DNA of 64,000 nt from GCA-2401155 sp045047085 (GTDB lineage Bacteria; Pseudomonadota; Alphaproteobacteria; Rhizobiales; Rhizobiaceae), in assembly GCA_045047085.1 (NCBI GenBank), contig JASFYT010000104.1, positions 10,758 to 74,757 of the forward strand, read 5' to 3'. Each line of letters starts with the position of its first letter. The stretch's first letter is position 1. Both the position numbers and the translations under genes were made by a program. This document shows, one piece after another, positions 61,838 to 64,000 of this stretch. The notes under the pieces were generated by a model. The model was not told where the DNA came from. It saw only the letters and a program-made list of their open reading frames with translations, and made no database searches.

Positions 61838-63780
61838 TTGTTTGATCCTCCTGTCAGGTCAATCAAGGTGTTGTTCAGTCCATTTTCCAAGCGCCCCAGA
61901 TGATATTTTACTAGATAGTCATCGGGATAGCTTTTGGCCAGACTTTTGAATGTCTTCAAGCTTGATATAGTCCCCTTGTCGAGCTCTGCATATGCATTTC
62001 GATACACTTCGAACGGTGCACTCTTGACAAGAACAGCACTCAAAGGCTCCCAAGCATCCACTGGTTTGGTCTTGCCAGCGAGCAATAGACGCCCCAGTTG
62101 ACGAAATTCGTGGGCATTTGCACGTTCTGCCGTGGCTCCACTAACACAAATGTGACTGGTAAAATGTTTATTTGCCCCTTCAAGTCTCGCGGCAGTGTTC
62201 ACTGTGTCACCAAGGGCCGTATAATCAAAAAAGTTACTGCCGCCAAAATTACCGATAATTGCCGGGCCAGAATGTACGCCAATTCGGGTATGGCCAAACT
62301 TTATGCCCTTTTCGGCCATTTCCGCCTGATATTTGCAGCAAACCTTGTCGATTTCGATGGCGAGGCGAACTGCTTTGTTTGGATGATCCTTATCGGGCAA
62401 AGGCGCACCAATGAAACCAATCACCGCATCGCCAACAAATTTATCCAACGTTGCTCCTGCTTTGACAAATTCAGCGCTTACCCGATCCAGATACTCATTC
62501 AACACCTCGGAAAGCTGGTCAACCGGCATATTTTCCGACATGGAAGTAAAACTGGCAATATCGGTAAAAATGAACGACACGTCCATTTGTTCTCCGCCCA
62601 ATTGCATTTTTTCCGGGTGAGAGATCATATCATCAACCACATCCGGGCTAACATAGTGGGACCATGCATCACGCACAAAGCGTTTTTCACTGCGATCTGA
62701 CTGCCATAATATTGCGGAACCCAACATGGCGGCAATTATCATGGTGGCAAGCGATGGAATTGTTGGGATGAGCAATTGGGATGTTTCAAACACCGTCAGT
62801 GAAATACCGACAATGCTTGTCATAGAAATTACAAGTGCCGCTACCCTTAACCAGATGGTGCGCCTTATACGGACCACCATTAAACCGATAAAGCCCGCTA
62901 CCCAGAGTAATGCAATGCTAGCGAACCCGGCCAAATCGGTTAAGCGCACGGCGGATGAAAGCTGGTTAAGCACATGGGCGTGGATGAATACGCCGGGCAT
63001 GAACCCTTCTTTTTCGCCTCTGGCGGAAGTGAAGGGCGTTCTGTGCCGATCAACGAAAGGTAAATCGACGCCGATCAATACATATTTGTCAGCAAACCAT
63101 GCGGTTGGCAAAACTTTCACGGCCTGCGCTGGATAATTAGGAAAATCGCGTGGTTTTCCGTCTTCCTTGTGCTGATAGACAATACGGGAAAAACTGTTGT
63201 TCAACTCGTTTTGGGGTGTACCAATCATCGCATGGGACAGGGAGGGCATAATACTGTCCTTGTAGAAACGCCCCTCAAGAAAATAGCGCACAATGCCATC
63301 ACTACGGTCTTTGGGCAGGACGGCAATGGCCTTGGATACCCCTTCGAGAGCCGTATTTTCGTATGCAACTTGCGCTTCGCTCAAGCCATCAGATTGATCA
63401 GCGTAGACGACGAATACTTTATCGCTGTTTTCCTTAAGGAGTTTATATAGCCGATCATCCTTGGCTTTTTCACTGGGCTGGTCCAGTAGCAAATCGATGC
63501 CGATGGCTTTTGGGTTTGCGGCGAGTAGTTTTTCAACGATATCGGCCAGCAATCCGCGATCCAACGGCGAACGGTAGGGCAATGTTGCCAGTGTATCCTC
63601 AGTGATTTTCACCACCACAATATCTTTGGACGACTTTGTATTGCTGGCCAAAAAGGTCATTAACAGGTCGCTGTAGCGGGATTCAAATGTGTGTAGTGGA
63701 GGGAATTGAGTGAACGGCAGAACAACAATCATCACAATCAGCGACAATAGTAACGCCATTCTTGTGCCAATGCGTGTCAT
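61834..63780 (-). CDS. CHASE2-domain adenylate/guanylate cyclase
   Basis: A 648-residue membrane sensor enzyme. An N-terminal transmembrane helix (ALLLSLIVMIVVLPFTQF) precedes a periplasmic CHASE2 domain (about 30-270, with GIDLLLDQPSEKAKDDRLYK). Three more membrane helices follow, then a class III cyclase domain from about 400. FIFTDIASFTSMSE carries the first metal Asp, KFVGDAVIGFIGAP the second, and NTAARLEGANKH the transition-state Asn/Arg. Lys within DKFVGD suggests the ATP-binding residue, favouring cAMP. The stimulus is unknown. Confidence 0.93.
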   Translation of the reverse strand: MTRIGTRMALLLSLIVMIVVLPFTQFPPLHTFESRYSDLLMTFLASNTKSSKDIVVVKITEDTLATLPYRSPLDRGLLADIVEKLLAANPKAIGIDLLLDQPSEKAKDDRLYKLLKENSDKVFVVYADQSDGLSEAQVAYENTALEGVSKAIAVLPKDRSDGIVRYFLEGRFYKDSIMPSLSHAMIGTPQNELNNSFSRIVYQHKEDGKPRDFPNYPAQAVKVLPTAWFADKYVLIGVDLPFVDRHRTPFTSARGEKEGFMPGVFIHAHVLNQLSSAVRLTDLAGFASIALLWVAGFIGLMVVRIRRTIWLRVAALVISMTSIVGISLTVFETSQLLIPTIPSLATMIIAAMLGSAILWQSDRSEKRFVRDAWSHYVSPDVVDDMISHPEKMQLGGEQMDVSFIFTDIASFTSMSENMPVDQLSEVLNEYLDRVSAEFVKAGATLDKFVGDAVIGFIGAPLPDKDHPNKAVRLAIEIDKVCCKYQAEMAEKGIKFGHTRIGVHSGPAIIGNFGGSNFFDYTALGDTVNTAARLEGANKHFTSHICVSGATAERANAHEFRQLGRLLLAGKTKPVDAWEPLSAVLVKSAPFEVYRNAYAELDKGTISSLKTFKSLAKSYPDDYLVKYHLGRLENGLNNTLIDLTGGSNK

Positions 63781-64000
63781 ATGGTTTTTGCGAATCCGGT
63801 TCGTCGTAATTTGACACCATTATTTCAGAGCGCGGTTAACATCGTCAACCGTCGTCATAGCAGCGCCATATATTTGGGATTGGGTTTTGGATAATTGCTA
63901 ACGGCACGCACAGAACACGGGAATACACGCCTCTCTCTTTAAGTTTTTGAGGGAAACGACCATCAAATCGCCATTCACTATCCGGCACTATCCGGCACTA
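63781..64000. other. Intergenic to window edge
   Basis: No gene recognised. A 10-base unit (ACTATCCGGC) is repeated in tandem at 63977-63996 and begins a third copy at the edge, so a longer array may continue outside. Confidence 0.4.

Noticed and set aside
1..64000. CRISPR array
   Set aside because: No regularly spaced direct repeats with unique spacers and no cas genes were seen; the heptamer arrays are too short and contiguous.

Overview
The window looks like chromosome from a moderately low-GC alphaproteobacterium of the Hyphomicrobiales (Rhizobiales) type. The evidence is gene content and order: nuoA next to tRNA-Asp and tRNA-Val, mfd-sdhE-recG-DUF502-glmS, popZ-tolC-pcm, phosphatidylcholine synthase, an IalB-family protein, class II DAHP synthase and HspQ. 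No rRNA or named marker fixes the genus.

Layout. (1) 1-742: start of nuoA (minus) and two tRNA genes. (2) 743-17733: a complete ~17 kb integrative element in the 3' end of tRNA-Val, bounded by 21-bp direct repeats. It carries a P4-type tyrosine integrase, an AlpA-like regulator, a toprim primase, a DUF3987 helicase-like protein, a small-terminase-like protein and an iteron-like repeat array. Its cargo is a type III restriction-modification system (mod/res), a DUF262-HNH-HEPN protein and a Sel1/zinc-ribbon protein. Several decayed fragments are present (trypsin-like protease, IS5 transposase, 3'-5' exonuclease). It resembles a satellite or defence island.

(3) 17.7-31 kb: FecR and CZB proteins, pcs, a UbiH-family hydroxylase, an AEC transporter, hspQ, ialB, a peptide-binding protein, a DsbA-family protein, then thiamine genes: thiamine pyrophosphokinase on minus and thiBPQ on plus behind a TPP riboswitch. 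(4) 31-52 kb: housekeeping core (mfd, sdhE, recG, DUF502, Coa1-like, glmS, GFA, DAHP synthase, GGCT-like, rpsD, murI, PAP2, popZ, tolC, pcm, flavodoxin, chemoreceptor).

(5) 52.4-60 kb: gene-poor accessory DNA around tRNA-Asn and tRNA-Cys. It holds four secreted proteins with VPLPA-type C-terminal sorting tails, a cytochrome P460, an IS481 remnant, a duplicated block containing one sorting tail plus its terminator, and a degenerate copy of the tRNA-Cys 3' end that looks like an old integration scar. (6) 60.3-63.8 kb: a DUF2161 nuclease-fold protein and a CHASE2-adenylate cyclase coupled to a secreted FecR-like protein.

The most interesting parts are the tRNA-Val island (fused DUF262-HNH-HEPN protein beside a type III R-M operon, with GCTACAC iterons near the replication genes), the modular VPLPA-tail cluster, and the riboswitch that overlaps the 5' end of the divergent thiamine pyrophosphokinase gene and is followed by an RBS-sequestering hairpin. 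All assignments come from reading the sequence; no database search was run.
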